Translations under genes and position numbers: made by a program
Shown: positions 17,252 through 26,585 of the stretch, one piece after another
Position numbering within the stretch: the stretch's first letter is position 1
Layout of the letters: the number at the start of each line of letters is the position of its first letter
Source: Paenibacillus macerans
GTDB taxonomy: Bacteria > Bacillota > Bacilli > Paenibacillales > Paenibacillaceae
Direction: 5' to 3'
Assembly (NCBI RefSeq): GCF_900454495.1
Contig: NZ_UGSI01000001.1
Location: forward strand, 4,156,501 to 4,220,500
Length of the DNA: 64,000 nucleotides
The notes under the pieces: generated by a model
Told to the model about the DNA's origin: nothing
The model's database searches: none
What the model saw: only the letters and a program-made list of their open reading frames with translations

Positions 17252-18012
17252 AGATGCGATCCCCCGCTGGCGTCGATCAACTGCCCCGTGATCCAGCGGC
17301 TGTCTTCGGAAGATAGAAATGCGGCGATATCCGCGACGTCCTGCGGCTGCCCCCATCTTCCGAAGATGGAATAGTCCGCGCCAAATTGACGCGAGTCCGG
17401 ATCCTGGAGCATCGGGGCGTTCATCTCCGTCTCCACGAAGCCCGGCTGGATGGCGTTGATCGTAATGCGGCGCGGGCCAAGCTGGGCGGACAAGGACAAC
17501 GTCAGCGCGTTGATCGCCCCCTTTGTCATGCTGTAGGCGGCAACGCCGGGCAAAGAGATCCGCGTCACGGCCGACGACAGGTTAATGATCCGCCCCTCGT
17601 CCCGCAGCCGCGGCAAAGCTTGCTTGACCAGGAAAAACGGGACTTTCACGTTGATGTCCATAAGTTCGTCGAACACCTCTTCCGTAGTTTCCTCAATCGG
17701 CAGCGTGGAGGCGATCCCCGCATTGTTCACCAAAATATCGAACCTGGTGTCGTACGTGCGTGTTTTTAGCGCCTCGTCCAATGCCTCATAAAACGCCCCC
17801 ACGCTTCCGGCATCGCTGAATTTTTGACCTATCGCAAATGCGGTTCCTCCGCTTTGCTCGATGGCGCGGACGACCTCTTCGGCCGCTTCCCGGCTTTGCC
17901 CGTAATGGACGGCTACCAAGGCCCCTTCTTGCCCCACACGGATCGCAATGGCTCTGCCGATGCCTCGGCCGGCTCCGGTAACCAGCGCGGTTTTTCCTGT
18001 CAATTTCCCCAT
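17248..18012 (-). CDS. Short-chain dehydrogenase/reductase
   Basis: A 254-residue classical SDR. It has the cofactor motif TGAGRGIG near residue 12, NNAG in the middle, and the catalytic Ser with YSMTK (Tyr-x-x-x-Lys). Basic residues after the Rossmann loop are compatible with NADP(H). ATG at 18012 is preferred over an upstream frame extension because GGAGG is nine bases before it. It follows the TetR gene in the same direction after 101 bases and may share its control. The substrate cannot be told; similar SDRs act on 3-oxoacyl groups, sugars or aromatic ketones. Confidence 0.88.
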   Translation of the reverse strand: MGKLTGKTALVTGAGRGIGRAIAIRVGQEGALVAVHYGQSREAAEEVVRAIEQSGGTAFAIGQKFSDAGSVGAFYEALDEALKTRTYDTRFDILVNNAGIASTLPIEETTEEVFDELMDINVKVPFFLVKQALPRLRDEGRIINLSSAVTRISLPGVAAYSMTKGAINALTLSLSAQLGPRRITINAIQPGFVETEMNAPMLQDPDSRQFGADYSIFGRWGQPQDVADIAAFLSSEDSRWITGQLIDASGGSHL

Positions 18013-18113
18013 GTTCCATAACCTCCGAAAATTTAAGTTTAAATTCAAATAGATTATGGCATAGGGCGGATTTTGTTATGTTGCTCTCTCATTCGCGCCT
18101 AAAGGAATGCGCG

Positions 18114-18695
18114 TTAATCCAATAAAGACAATATAACCGATACGGAATTGTCGGCAAATGACCGTTCAGGACGCGATTTCAGCAGCACGGTAAGGCCGAT
18201 GAGCGATACGACCAATGTCTGAGCTAGAGCTTGCGCATTCAAATCCGCTTTAAGCTCGCCGGATTGTACGCCTTGTTCAAGCTTCTCCTGGAATATTACG
18301 GCAAGATACATCTCATGTTCTCTCGTAAGAACTTCAAATTTCTTGTCATGCGGCGCCAGCTCCACCATCGTATTGATGCAAAAACACCCGCGATTCTCCC
18401 CTCCTTGGTATTCCGCCTCCACCAGACTCTCAAAGTAGGAGCGAAACGCTTCTTTGACGGTTGCGTGCTTTTGCAGTCTGGTGCGGACATAAGAAGCGTG
18501 GGACCCCATGTATTTACGCAGGGCAGCTTCGAACAGCTCCGTTTTGTCTCCAAAAGCCGCGTATAGGCTTGGCCGCTGAATCCCCATTCTCGAAGTTAAA
18601 TCGGTTAAAGACGTTGCTTCAAACCCCTTCTCCCAAAACAATTCCATGGCGGCCTCTAATGCCTTTTCCTTATCAAATTCGCGAAGTCTGGCCAT
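18114..18695 (-). CDS. TetR/AcrR family repressor
   Basis: A 193-residue regulator: HTH at about residues 25-50 (TSLTDLTSRMGIQRPSLYAAFGDK), then an all-helical ligand domain. The start at 18695 is set by GGAGG five bases upstream; an earlier ATG five codons before has no site of its own. It is divergent from an MFS transporter whose promoter overlaps an ACCG..CGGT dyad, so it most likely represses that exporter and possibly the SDR gene behind it. Ligand unknown. Confidence 0.9.
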   Translation of the reverse strand: MARLREFDKEKALEAAMELFWEKGFEATSLTDLTSRMGIQRPSLYAAFGDKTELFEAALRKYMGSHASYVRTRLQKHATVKEAFRSYFESLVEAEYQGGENRGCFCINTMVELAPHDKKFEVLTREHEMYLAVIFQEKLEQGVQSGELKADLNAQALAQTLVVSLIGLTVLLKSRPERSFADNSVSVILSLLD

Positions 18696-18795
18696 CGTTA
18701 CCTCCATCATCCTCGTTAAGTATCGATTGGTATAAAATAATTCTATTTTTCAAAGTGTTCATTGTCAATGATCGCTGTAACCACAATGAAATTTG

Positions 18796-18852
18796 TTGAC
18801 AAAAAAAGTTTCAAGGCAGTATAGTTTATGTTAAATTATGTACCGAACGGTA
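18796..18852 (+). promoter_or_regulatory. MFS promoter with TetR-type operator
   Basis: TTGACA (18796-18801), 18 bases, TATAGT (18820-18825). The palindrome TACCGAACGGTA follows at 18841-18852, downstream of the expected start site, a typical repressor position. Control by the divergent TetR protein is inferred. Confidence 0.7.
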
Positions 18853-18887
18853 TATAAAATTCATTTTTTAGCGATGGAGGGTAAAAG

Positions 18888-20153
18888 ATGGAGAAATCCC
18901 AAGCGAAAGCAAGCGCTGGCGCCCGTACTGGCAAGGCTGCGTCTCAAGGAGCCGCCTTAACGTCCGCACCTGCTGCCTCTTCTTTTATGTCGTACAAAAT
19001 AGCTCTGTTGTTCGCCATCGCCTGCGGCCTGGCGGTTTCCAACGTTTACTACGCACAGCCGCTGCTCGATTCACTGGCGGAACAATTCGATATCACCCGG
19101 TCGTCCGTTGGAAGCATCATTACCGTTACGCAAATTTGCTATGCACTAGGGCTATTTATGCTGGTGCCGCTCGGCGATCTTCTTAATCAGCGCCGGCTTA
19201 TCATCGTGATGATGCTAATATCCGCAGGGGCTCTTGCCGTTGTTGGCATCGCCAATACCGTCACCGTGCTGTTTGCCGGTTTAGCGGTTGTAGGATTGCT
19301 TGCGGTCGTAACGCAGGTGTTGGTATCGTACGCATCCACTTTAGCCGCCCCGTCCGAAAGGGGAAGCATCGTCGGGTTAGTGACCAGCGGAGTCGTGATC
19401 GGAATATTGCTCGCGCGAACATTTGCCGGGATTTTAACGGATATCGCCGGATGGCGCTCGGTTTATCTGGTCTCTGCAGCTTTAATGCTGATCATGGGTG
19501 TAACTTTATACCGGGTACTCCCGCAATATCACGGCAAAAAGGAACCATTATCCTATCCGCAATTGCTGCGCTCGGTGGTTCAATTATTCGTACAAGAAAG
19601 AGTGCTGCGCATCCGCGCAGGTTTGGCTTTACTCATATTCACGGCGTTTAGCACATTATGGACATCCCTGGTGCTGCCTTTGAGCTCGCCTCCGGCATCG
19701 TTATCGCATACCGCAATCGGGGCGTTTGGCCTGGCCGGCGTTGCCGGAGCGTTGGCGGCGTCTAAAGCGGGGCAGCTTGCCGATCGCGGCCTGGGGCAGA
19801 GAACGACGGGCTTGGCGTTGGTATTGTTGCTGATATCTTGGCTGCCGATCAGTTATACCGAATACTCCTTGCCTGTCCTGGTCATCGGCATCCTCCTCCT
19901 TGACGCGGCAGTGCAAGCGGTGCATGTCACGAACCAGAGTTTAATTTTTGCCGTGCGTCCCGAAGCGCGAAGCCGGCTCACTGGGGGATACATGATCTTT
20001 TATTCCATCGGCAGCGCAACCGGAGCTATCGCTTCAACCCATATCTACGCTTATTCCGGTTGGAGAGGGGTATGCCTGTTCGGCGCCGCCGTGAGCGCCA
20101 TTGCCCTCTTGTTTTGGGCTTTGACCCTTCGGCAGATTAGACCGGCAGACTAG
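18888..20153 (+). CDS. MFS transporter (putative drug/metabolite exporter)
   Basis: A 421-residue protein with 12 predicted transmembrane helices. The first 35 residues are an Ala/Ser/Lys-rich hydrophilic tail not usual in the family. The loop between helices 2 and 3 reads LGDLLNQRRL, the MFS motif A region. The divergent TetR repressor and the operator in its promoter make drug efflux the best guess. GGAGGG precedes ATG at good spacing. Relatives in this subgroup have a conserved start YYAQPLLDSLAEQF, which is visible here. Confidence 0.88.
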   Translation: MEKSQAKASAGARTGKAASQGAALTSAPAASSFMSYKIALLFAIACGLAVSNVYYAQPLLDSLAEQFDITRSSVGSIITVTQICYALGLFMLVPLGDLLNQRRLIIVMMLISAGALAVVGIANTVTVLFAGLAVVGLLAVVTQVLVSYASTLAAPSERGSIVGLVTSGVVIGILLARTFAGILTDIAGWRSVYLVSAALMLIMGVTLYRVLPQYHGKKEPLSYPQLLRSVVQLFVQERVLRIRAGLALLIFTAFSTLWTSLVLPLSSPPASLSHTAIGAFGLAGVAGALAASKAGQLADRGLGQRTTGLALVLLLISWLPISYTEYSLPVLVIGILLLDAAVQAVHVTNQSLIFAVRPEARSRLTGGYMIFYSIGSATGAIASTHIYAYSGWRGVCLFGAAVSAIALLFWALTLRQIRPAD

Positions 20154-20429
20154 ACCAGGCCGGCGTCCACATCGGGAAAGCGGACAGTCTTCCTGCCGAC
20201 CGGCAAACCCCTCATAAAAATGGCCAGCCCCGGCCAGCGCCGTCTACCGGGTCGAAAACGGGAAAATCGCCGAGGCGGGAATGGCGGCCGCTTCAGCCCG
20301 CGTGGCCGTGCGCAGCGAGAGACGGATGCCGAAATAACCGAAGGAATTAGCCCTTCAGAAACTTTTCATCCCCCTATTACGTAAAAGTTGATATATGACG
20401 ATGTTTGTTGATGTTTGGAGGTGGGGGAA
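20154..20429. other. Spacer with a possible gene remnant
   Basis: No intact gene. On the plus strand at about 20244-20335 the frame reads AVYRVENGKIAEAGM and ends at a stop; the VENGKIAE pattern is typical of SnoaL/NTF2-like folds, so a decayed tail is possible. Nothing upstream supports a full gene. Confidence 0.25.
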
Positions 20430-20843
20430 TTGATAAGAAACCGGAACCGGTCCCTGCTCTTGCTTATTCTTGTCCCGCTCGCCGGCGAACTGCTCTTTGG
20501 GGGCGGAAAACCGGCCGAGGCGGGCTATTGGAACGATTTTTGGAGCGGGGTCAATGAACTGTCGCAACTCCCCTCCGAGGTGAGTGAATTAAAGGCGGAT
20601 TACCAGAACACTTTGGACAAGCTCGATGCGACGCAGGAAACGCTGGAAAGCTTCCGCCGGCAAAACGAGGAGCTAATGGCGCGCAACAGGGAGCTCGCCG
20701 CTACCGTATCGGCTTTGACGGAGGCGCAACAGATCCGTGACGCCAATGCCCGAAAAATCCGGGTGATGGCGTTTGCCGGCCTCGTGCTGTTTGCGGGCTA
20801 TTTTGTCGTGCTGCGGCTCGTCCGGTTGGCGCTCCGCCGCTGA
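20430..20843 (+). CDS. Uncharacterised membrane-anchored coiled-coil protein
   Basis: I do not recognise a family. The 137-residue product has an N-terminal hydrophobic segment (LLLLILVPLAGELLFG) that could be a signal or anchor, a central heptad-like stretch of about 75 residues rich in Glu, Leu and Gln, and a C-terminal transmembrane helix (VMAFAGLVLFAGYFVVLRLV) with a basic tail. TTG at 20430 is chosen because GGAGGTGG sits at the right distance. It lies 26 bases before the AIM24 gene and is probably co-transcribed with it. Confidence 0.65.
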   Translation: MIRNRNRSLLLLILVPLAGELLFGGGKPAEAGYWNDFWSGVNELSQLPSEVSELKADYQNTLDKLDATQETLESFRRQNEELMARNRELAATVSALTEAQQIRDANARKIRVMAFAGLVLFAGYFVVLRLVRLALRR

Positions 20844-20869
20844 TTTGCCGCTACGGAGAGGAGGAGTCC

Positions 20870-21586
20870 ATGATGGATATTCTAAAGCACAACGACGGCC
20901 TGGCGGGGTTGGGCGGGCATACGGTCACCTTCGACTTGCGCGAAGCCGACAAGCTGCATCTGCTGCACCCCGGGCAAGTCATCGCTTACCGCGGCCCGGC
21001 CCATCACCGGACCGACAGACTGATGAATATGAAAGGCATCTACCGGAAACGCAAGCTGCTGCGGGCCGATTTCACGGGGCCCTGCCGGGTAACCGCCTCC
21101 CTCCCTCCCGCCATCGGTTTGAAAGTGCTCGAGTTTGCCGGGGAGAGCGACTTGCTGTACGACTTCCGGCATCTCTTTTTTTATACCGAAGGCATCCGTA
21201 TGGAGAACCGCATTCTCAGCATGAAAAACATGATGATCACCCGTGACGCGGTAAAAGTCAAATTTTCCGGCCTAGGGCAAATCGGGATTCTGACCCAAGG
21301 ACAGGTGATCGAGCTGCCGCTGCATCCTGAAGAGCCGCTTTACGTGGAAGCCGGACGGGTGCTCGCTTATCCCGAGCGCGCCAAGCTGGAGCTCTCCGTT
21401 TACGGCAATCACTTGGCCAGCCAACATATGCGCTACCAATGGAAAATGACCGGACAAGGCTCGGTGCTGGTCCAATCCGGCGGCCCCGGAAGCGGTGAAC
21501 TGGTACGGGATCTGCAGGCGGAGGACGGCATCGTCAAACGTTTCCTGCGCGAGGTGATCCCTTTTGGCGGCGTGTTTATTAAGTGA
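20870..21586 (+). CDS. AIM24 family protein
   Basis: A 238-residue protein of the AIM24/DUF124 beta-fold family, named after a mitochondrial protein of unclear function and widespread in Bacillota. Supporting features are the repeated short beta strands with Gly turns (HPGQVIAYRGP, GQIGILTQGQVIELPLHPEEPLYVEAGRVLAYP) and the GGVFIK end. GAGGAGG precedes a double ATG. Bacterial functions remain uncharacterised; some members have been linked to lipids or membrane stress. It probably forms a two-gene operon with the membrane protein upstream. Confidence 0.8.
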   Translation: MMDILKHNDGLAGLGGHTVTFDLREADKLHLLHPGQVIAYRGPAHHRTDRLMNMKGIYRKRKLLRADFTGPCRVTASLPPAIGLKVLEFAGESDLLYDFRHLFFYTEGIRMENRILSMKNMMITRDAVKVKFSGLGQIGILTQGQVIELPLHPEEPLYVEAGRVLAYPERAKLELSVYGNHLASQHMRYQWKMTGQGSVLVQSGGPGSGELVRDLQAEDGIVKRFLREVIPFGGVFIK

Positions 21587-21642
21587 TCGGCCTCCAAAAA
21601 TAGGGCTCAAAACAACAAGCGTCGCTTGATTGCGGGACAAGT

Positions 21643-21714
21643 GCAATAGCGTGGATAAGCGCATTAGTGTGAATAAGCCCATTAGTGTGGATAAGCGCAT
21701 TAGTGTGGATAAGC
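21643..21714. repeat. 18-bp tandem repeat, four copies
   Basis: Four consecutive copies of GCATTAGTGTGGATAAGC with one to three changes each. It lies between convergent genes, just before element E3. Confidence 0.85.
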
Positions 21715-21756
21715 GCGGGTGGCAGCCGTTAGTGTAGAAAATGTACCGTACAGCTT

Positions 21757-21830
21757 GATCATTCGAGATAACACGTTAATCAAGCGCCGATTTCTGGGTC
21801 GAGCCCAAAAATTTCTGGGTTGAGCCCAAA
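21757..21830. repeat. Dispersed repeat segment shared with 32617-32653 and 47700-47731
   Basis: The segment beginning GATCATTCGAG and ending ATCAAGCGCCGATT reappears almost unchanged at 32617-32653 beside the ctaG stop codon. The following TTTCTGGGTTGAGCCCAAAA unit (two copies here) reappears inverted at about 47700-47731. It is a mosaic with E3. Confidence 0.6.
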
Positions 21831-22027
21831 ATAACGGCACTTTATGTCCTTATTATTCGGAGCCAGGCATGTTTGTCCCCATTAGCGGCATTTTTTGCCC
21901 TTATTTTCCTATGAAGGGTCCAGAACGCGGGCATTTCTTGATGATTCGAGAAAATAGCGGCATAAAATGCCTCTATGTCTCTCAAATGGACGGATACTGC
22001 CGGAATAACGCCATTTTTTGCCCTTAT
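21830..22027 (+). repeat. Four-unit palindromic intergenic element (E3)
   Basis: Units GGCACTTTATGTCC, GGCATTTTTTGCCC, GGCATAAAATGCC and GCCATTTTTTGCCC begin near 21832, 21883, 21955 and 22006, each followed by CTTATT or CTATG-like sequence. Spacings are 51, 72 and 51. The whole 198 bp aligns with 47835-48031 and, inverted, with 9538-9735. Confidence 0.75.
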
Positions 22028-22307
22028 GTTTTCGAAGCAGTTTTTCGAAGCAGTTTTTCAAAGCAATTTATCAAAGCAGATTCTAAGAGCAATCTGTTTG
22101 GCAGGTTGCCCCGGCACAATACAAAAGAGCACCGCCGCTTTATCGGCGGGCTCCTCTTTGATGTTCAGCGGCGTCCCGCTCGCCTGTGGCCCTTCGGTCC
22201 AAGCGGCCAAGTGCCATGGCACTGAAAGGCTGACCGGGTTAGGATGCAGAGGTGCGCCTGATGGTTTGGTCAAGCGCCGTTGCTGGTTTTGGACCTCTTT
22301 GCTCGTT

Positions 22308-23600
22308 TCATTTTTTTATATCTACAGATATGGTCTTATTGTAGGTTTTAATATAATCGAACCCGTCCACCATGAGGAGCTCCGGTTTGTCCGTGGTGTT
22401 AAAAGAATACGTATTCTCCCACAGAATGTTGCCATTTTTCAAATCCCAAGGGCGGGATGCGGAAATCGATGATACGGGAACTACGTTACCGCCGGCTTGT
22501 ATGGATAAATGGTCCGTTTCCAAGTGTACAAATTGTTTTCTGGCGATCACGATATCATAGCCTGTGTCGGTTTTGGTTACGCTGCGAATCCATATCTTTT
22601 CATTTCCTATTTTGATGGATCGGTCTGATGGTGCGGCAAGGGAGACGGGTTCTTTTACTTTCTGATATCCTGGGAAACTTTCCAGTACAAGTTCAATGGT
22701 CTTAATCTTGTCTGTTGGAAGCACATCAAATTCAATTTCAAATCCCGAACCAACCGCCCCCCTATATCCCCAATTTTTCACTTCTGTTCCATTAACATAA
22801 AGCTTAGTATTGGCTGGATATCTTGGGGGTTCCTTTAATTCATAATGCGCCTTCACGATGGTTGAAGATGGCGAAGCGGTAATGGAGTCATAGTGGACAG
22901 CGCCCTGATCAACAGGAACGGATTTGGAAATATTCTCTTTAATGATACTCTTCATCGCTTGAGTAGGGTCAAACTTGAAGGAAATAGGATACAATGCCTG
23001 TTCCCCATTACCCAGCCGCTCACTGAATGTAGCTGTCAATGTTCTGGAGAATGGACTAACCGGCTCGAATTTATACACTCCTTCGAACCGGGTTTCATCT
23101 TTGCTGTAATTGCCGTTTCCTTGAGTCGGATTGGAATTAGTCAAGAACCCGTGCAATTGGTCTACACCGTAACGAACGAAACCATTGTCATCCAATACGG
23201 AGCCTGCGGGCCGATTAATGGTGTAATACATTAAAAATGCGTTATCGTCGGCAATAACACCGTTAATGGTAATGACAGTACCGTCATCAAGCGTTTTGCT
23301 TTGGTTTACCTGCTGTCCGTATCCTTGCTCGGCCACTTCGGAAAAACTCAGGGAGGTCAACTCGCTTTGATTAAGCAGCTTGCCTCCGTAATAAGCGAAG
23401 GCAGGATATTCATACATTCCAACAATCAGAAGGAGCGCCGCGGCAGTTGATATACCCCATGTCAAAGCTGGATTCTTCTTTCTTTTCTTAGCGGGAACAT
23501 TCTGAAGCGCATTGCGAAGTCTGCCTTCAAGTTCCGGCGGAGCCTGCACCCTATTCAAAAACTGCTTATGCTCCTGTAATTTCTCTTCGATCGTGTTCAT
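22308..23600 (-). CDS. DUF4179-type anti-sigma factor
   Basis: A 430-residue protein: cytoplasmic N-terminus of about 48 residues with a short Leu-rich helix (EEKLQEHKQFLNRVQAPPELEGRL), a single transmembrane helix at about 49-68, then a large extracytoplasmic beta-rich region containing the DUF4179 and DUF5643-like parts. Such proteins hold a cognate ECF sigma factor at the membrane. The start ATG at 23600 has GGAGGTGAT upstream and lies inside the end of the sigma gene (35-base overlap), so synthesis of the pair is coupled. The signal that frees the sigma factor is unknown. Confidence 0.85.
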   Translation of the reverse strand: MNTIEEKLQEHKQFLNRVQAPPELEGRLRNALQNVPAKKRKKNPALTWGISTAAALLLIVGMYEYPAFAYYGGKLLNQSELTSLSFSEVAEQGYGQQVNQSKTLDDGTVITINGVIADDNAFLMYYTINRPAGSVLDDNGFVRYGVDQLHGFLTNSNPTQGNGNYSKDETRFEGVYKFEPVSPFSRTLTATFSERLGNGEQALYPISFKFDPTQAMKSIIKENISKSVPVDQGAVHYDSITASPSSTIVKAHYELKEPPRYPANTKLYVNGTEVKNWGYRGAVGSGFEIEFDVLPTDKIKTIELVLESFPGYQKVKEPVSLAAPSDRSIKIGNEKIWIRSVTKTDTGYDIVIARKQFVHLETDHLSIQAGGNVVPVSSISASRPWDLKNGNILWENTYSFNTTDKPELLMVDGFDYIKTYNKTISVDIKK

Positions 23601-24129
23601 AACGATCACCTCCGATCATGACTTTTAGTTTTTGGATGCCTTGCGAGATTCTTGATTTGATGGTTCCAAGCGGCGCACCGGTTATGTCCGCAATCGTCTG
23701 ATACGGGAGATCATGAACATATCGAAGTTCGATCGCTTCCCGCTGTTGTGCGTTCAAATGAGATAGCAGCACCTGCATGTCCATCTCGGACTCCGAATAG
23801 CGATATGGATGATTGTCAGCCAATGCGGCAAGTGATGGTCCTCGCTCGTCTTCCAGCGGAAGAAACCGCGCCTTTTTGCGGAGTAATGTTTTGCACCGAT
23901 TGACGAGAATGGTTTTGCTCCAGCTGTAGAAGGCTTCGCCCTTTCGCAATTGATCAATCTTTTCATACAGTGTAACAATCATGTCTTCCATCGCATCCAT
24001 CGCGTCGTGCTCGTTTCCCATGTATGCATAGGCAAGACGATAATAAGCGTCCTGATCGGCTATGACTAGCTGCAGTAAGGCTTCCTTGTTGCCTTTTTGG
24101 GCTTGTTTGACCAGATGGCTTACTTTCAT
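23566..24129 (-). CDS. ECF-type RNA polymerase sigma factor
   Basis: A 187-residue sigma-70 family protein. Region 2 (about 25-90) recognises the -10 box and region 4 (about 125-175, with ELRYVHDLPYQTIADITGAPLGTIKSRISQGIQKLK) contains the -35-binding helix-turn-helix. ATG at 24129 follows a G-rich site; upstream in-frame ATGs lack ribosome binding sites. It directs transcription of an envelope or stress regulon that cannot be read from here. The overlapping downstream gene encodes its membrane anti-sigma factor. Confidence 0.88.
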   Translation of the reverse strand: MKVSHLVKQAQKGNKEALLQLVIADQDAYYRLAYAYMGNEHDAMDAMEDMIVTLYEKIDQLRKGEAFYSWSKTILVNRCKTLLRKKARFLPLEDERGPSLAALADNHPYRYSESEMDMQVLLSHLNAQQREAIELRYVHDLPYQTIADITGAPLGTIKSRISQGIQKLKVMIGGDRYEHDRREITGA

Positions 24130-24265
24130 GTCCTCCCCCCTTTTCATAAGTAAGAGACCGCAGAGGTTATAAAAGTTCATTTTGCACAAAAAAAGCTCCA
24201 CACCCGGGTCTCAGGGAAGTTGCTGCATCCCTAAGAGGTTGTAGAGGGGATAGATTTAATGGAAA

Positions 24266-24439
24266 CTATAGTTGAGGGACTTCATCAAGTTCAAACCAAT
24301 CATCAAATTCACCTACAAACTCTTGATTTAATATTTCGACAGTATCACTGTTATTCGGTCAGATGAGACATCTTTCTTTCAGGGCTCTCTCTTCTATTGA
24401 TGTGATTACCCTTACGATGCAAATATAGCGATAATTCAT
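24266..24439 (-). pseudogene. Small decayed coding fragment
   Basis: The frame from ATG at 24439 runs 58 codons to a stop at 24266 but is broken by a TGA at codon 27. The downstream part (SDTVEILNQEFVGEFDDW...) looks protein-like and acidic, and a TGG to TGA change would explain the break. I do not recognise the family. The remaining spacer (24130-24662) shows no other gene. Confidence 0.35.
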
Positions 24440-24662
24440 ATAGTGATATTTTACCAAATACCGAATAAATTATTTCAGCTGCCGCTTTGCTGGAGGAATT
24501 CACTCGAGACGATGGCCTCCGGCTGATATCAAGGTTAACTCTTTGGTAGGAGATGTTTCTTGAGCAAAATTAAAAGCCGCTCATTTGAGCGACTGCAGGA
24601 TGTTGATAAAGCTCTGTTTTTTGAGTTTGTTTGAATAAGTTAGATGAATTTTTGAAGAGGTC

Positions 24663-25217
24663 CTACCCAATCTGATTGCTCTTCAACCAGCCAATCATTT
24701 TATCGCACCATTCACTGCAGCTCTTCTCAAAACTTATCCCCATTTCGATAATGGCAATGGACGAGAAAAGCGGATGGTCGCTGGTTAATTCCTGATTCTG
24801 CTCGCGAATCGAAGCGATCTTGTCCGTATACAACTCCACCCGCTGCTCATGCTCAGCCCTTTTCTTTTTCAAGTGAGGAATCAAAACTTCCGGGGCAATC
24901 AACCATGAGTTGTACTGCTTGAGGAGGAATTCATCCCAATTCCCCGGCTCGCTTGGCTCCATGACCCATTCCTTTAAATGTTCAATCCCTTGGTCCGTTA
25001 TTTTATAAACTTTCCGTGCCGGTCTGTACGATTCCCGTTCATGCGATTGCAGCTGCACCAGCCCTTCCGTTTCCAGTTTGGAAAGCAACGGATAGAGCTG
25101 GTTATTGTTGATTTTGTAGAAAAAATTAATTCTATCTTTCATCTGCTGCTTGATGTCATACCCGCTTAAAGGTTCCCGAGCCAATAAACTAAGCAATACA
25201 AATTTAATGGAACTCAC
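24663..25217 (-). CDS. PadR family transcriptional regulator
   Basis: A 184-residue regulator with the PadR winged helix at the N-terminus (KFVLLSLLAREPLSGYDIKQQM, then NNQLYPLLSKLETEGLV) and a C-terminal helical dimerisation part (Vir-type C domain). GTG at 25217 is preferred: GGAGG lies 11 bases before it and the product then begins as family members do. It is divergent from an alpha/beta hydrolase gene; AT-rich dyads between the two fit PadR binding sites, so it probably represses itself and the hydrolase. Ligand unknown. Confidence 0.87.
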   Translation of the reverse strand: MSSIKFVLLSLLAREPLSGYDIKQQMKDRINFFYKINNNQLYPLLSKLETEGLVQLQSHERESYRPARKVYKITDQGIEHLKEWVMEPSEPGNWDEFLLKQYNSWLIAPEVLIPHLKKKRAEHEQRVELYTDKIASIREQNQELTSDHPLFSSIAIIEMGISFEKSCSEWCDKMIGWLKSNQIG

Positions 25218-25242
25218 TTGGATATTATCCTCCTTCAAAATA

Positions 25243-25316
25243 TACATAAGTTAATTTTAACATAAGTTATTATTGACATATAAACTTTCTTGATATAAGT
25301 TAATATTAACCTATAA
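25243..25316. promoter_or_regulatory. Paired PadR operators and hydrolase promoter
   Basis: Two related dyads, ATAAGTTAATTTTAACATAA (25247-25266) and ATAAGTTAATATTAACCTAT (25295-25314), are separated by about one helical repeat multiple (48 bases). Between them lies TTGACA (25273-25278) with a possible -10 TAAGTT at 25296-25301 inside the second dyad. Repression by the divergent PadR protein is inferred. Confidence 0.65.
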
Positions 25317-25356
25317 AGCACACAACTACAATCCAAGAAAATGAGGAGCGATTACC

Positions 25357-26547
25357 ATGCGTCTTGTCTTTAATGATCAAACTTTTTCCTTTGAGCTGCT
25401 TAGAACGCTCAGCTATGCCCCTTATGGAGGAGCCGATATTGGCGAATGTCTGTCAACCGCCTACCGGATCAAAGAAGGGGATTTTGAAAGCTGGTACACC
25501 GAATGGTATAAAACCGCCGAAAGAATTCAAGCTTTGGCTGACGACAGCCTGAAGCGGGGCAATCGAATCAGTGCGAAGGAGTTTTATATGAGAGCCTCCA
25601 ATTACTACCGCACAGCGGAATTTTTCCTGCATGGCGCGCCGGGTGATCCACGTATCCTGGAGACTTGGGATAAAAGCCGGTCCGCATTCCGCCAAGCCAT
25701 TCAATTCATGGATTTCGTGGAGCAAGTGGAAATTCCGTATGAGGGGACCCGTTTACCGGGATATTTTTACCGCGTAGATGACGAGCGGCGGCCTACCTTG
25801 ATTGTTCACGGGGGCTATGATTCTACAGGGGAAGAGCTTTATTGGGAAGTGGCGGCGGCGGCACTGCAGCGTGGGTACAACTGCCTTACCTTCGAGGGTC
25901 CGGGGCAAGGCGCGGTTATTCGGGAGCAGCACCTGCCGTTTCGCAACGATTGGGAAAACGTTGTCTCGCCTGTGGTCGATTTTTTGTGGAATCGGGCTGA
26001 GGTCGATCCCCAACGGATCGCCCTTATGGGGATCAGTTTCGGCGGTCATTTAGCGCCTCGTGCAGCCGCTTTCGAACATCGCCTTGCCGCTTGTATCGCA
26101 AACGATGGTTTATTCTCCTTTCAATTTGGCGAGATGGGCCGGAAACTTCAGCAAGGGTTTCATGGCGATTTGGATGACCCTATTAATATGGAAAAATTCA
26201 TACGTATATTAATGGAGAAGAACGTCAATATCCGCTGGGCGATCGAAAACGGCATGTTCACGTACAGAGCTAAAAGCATTAGTGAACTCGTCGCGAAAAC
26301 AGCTGCCTACACCTTGGAAGGCGTGGCCGATAAAATCCAGTGTCCCACGCTCGTGTGCGAAGCTGAACATGATCACTTTTTCGCAGGCCAGCCCCAGATG
26401 TTATATGACGCGCTCGCTTGTCCTAAAACCTATATGAAATTCACCGCCGAAGAATGCGCTGAGGAACATTGTCAATTTGGAGCATTGCTGCTGTTCAATC
26501 ACCGGCTCTTCGAATGGTTGGATCAAACGCTGCAAGTAGGCAAGTAA
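25357..26547 (+). CDS. Alpha/beta hydrolase, FrsA/2,6-dihydropseudooxynicotine hydrolase-like
   Basis: A 396-residue serine hydrolase. An N-terminal helical cap region (residues 1-120) precedes the catalytic domain with HGGYDSTGEELYWE, the GPGQG loop, nucleophile Ser227 in GISFGG, an Asp in CEAEHDHFF and a His in EEHCQF. The arrangement resembles DHPON hydrolase and FrsA-like esterases, which cut C-C or ester bonds in small molecules. It is controlled by the divergent PadR regulator by position. It is monocistronic and ends at a strong terminator. Substrate unknown. Confidence 0.85.
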   Translation: MRLVFNDQTFSFELLRTLSYAPYGGADIGECLSTAYRIKEGDFESWYTEWYKTAERIQALADDSLKRGNRISAKEFYMRASNYYRTAEFFLHGAPGDPRILETWDKSRSAFRQAIQFMDFVEQVEIPYEGTRLPGYFYRVDDERRPTLIVHGGYDSTGEELYWEVAAAALQRGYNCLTFEGPGQGAVIREQHLPFRNDWENVVSPVVDFLWNRAEVDPQRIALMGISFGGHLAPRAAAFEHRLAACIANDGLFSFQFGEMGRKLQQGFHGDLDDPINMEKFIRILMEKNVNIRWAIENGMFTYRAKSISELVAKTAAYTLEGVADKIQCPTLVCEAEHDHFFAGQPQMLYDALACPKTYMKFTAEECAEEHCQFGALLLFNHRLFEWLDQTLQVGK

Positions 26548-26585
26548 CTGCATTGGACGAATAATTACGGATACCAACGAGGGTT

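Noticed and set aside
24130..24240. ECF-autoregulatory promoter (TGAAC...CGTC type) before the sigma gene
   Set aside because: TGAACT and CGGTCT occur but are only 13 bases apart, too close for an ECF promoter.
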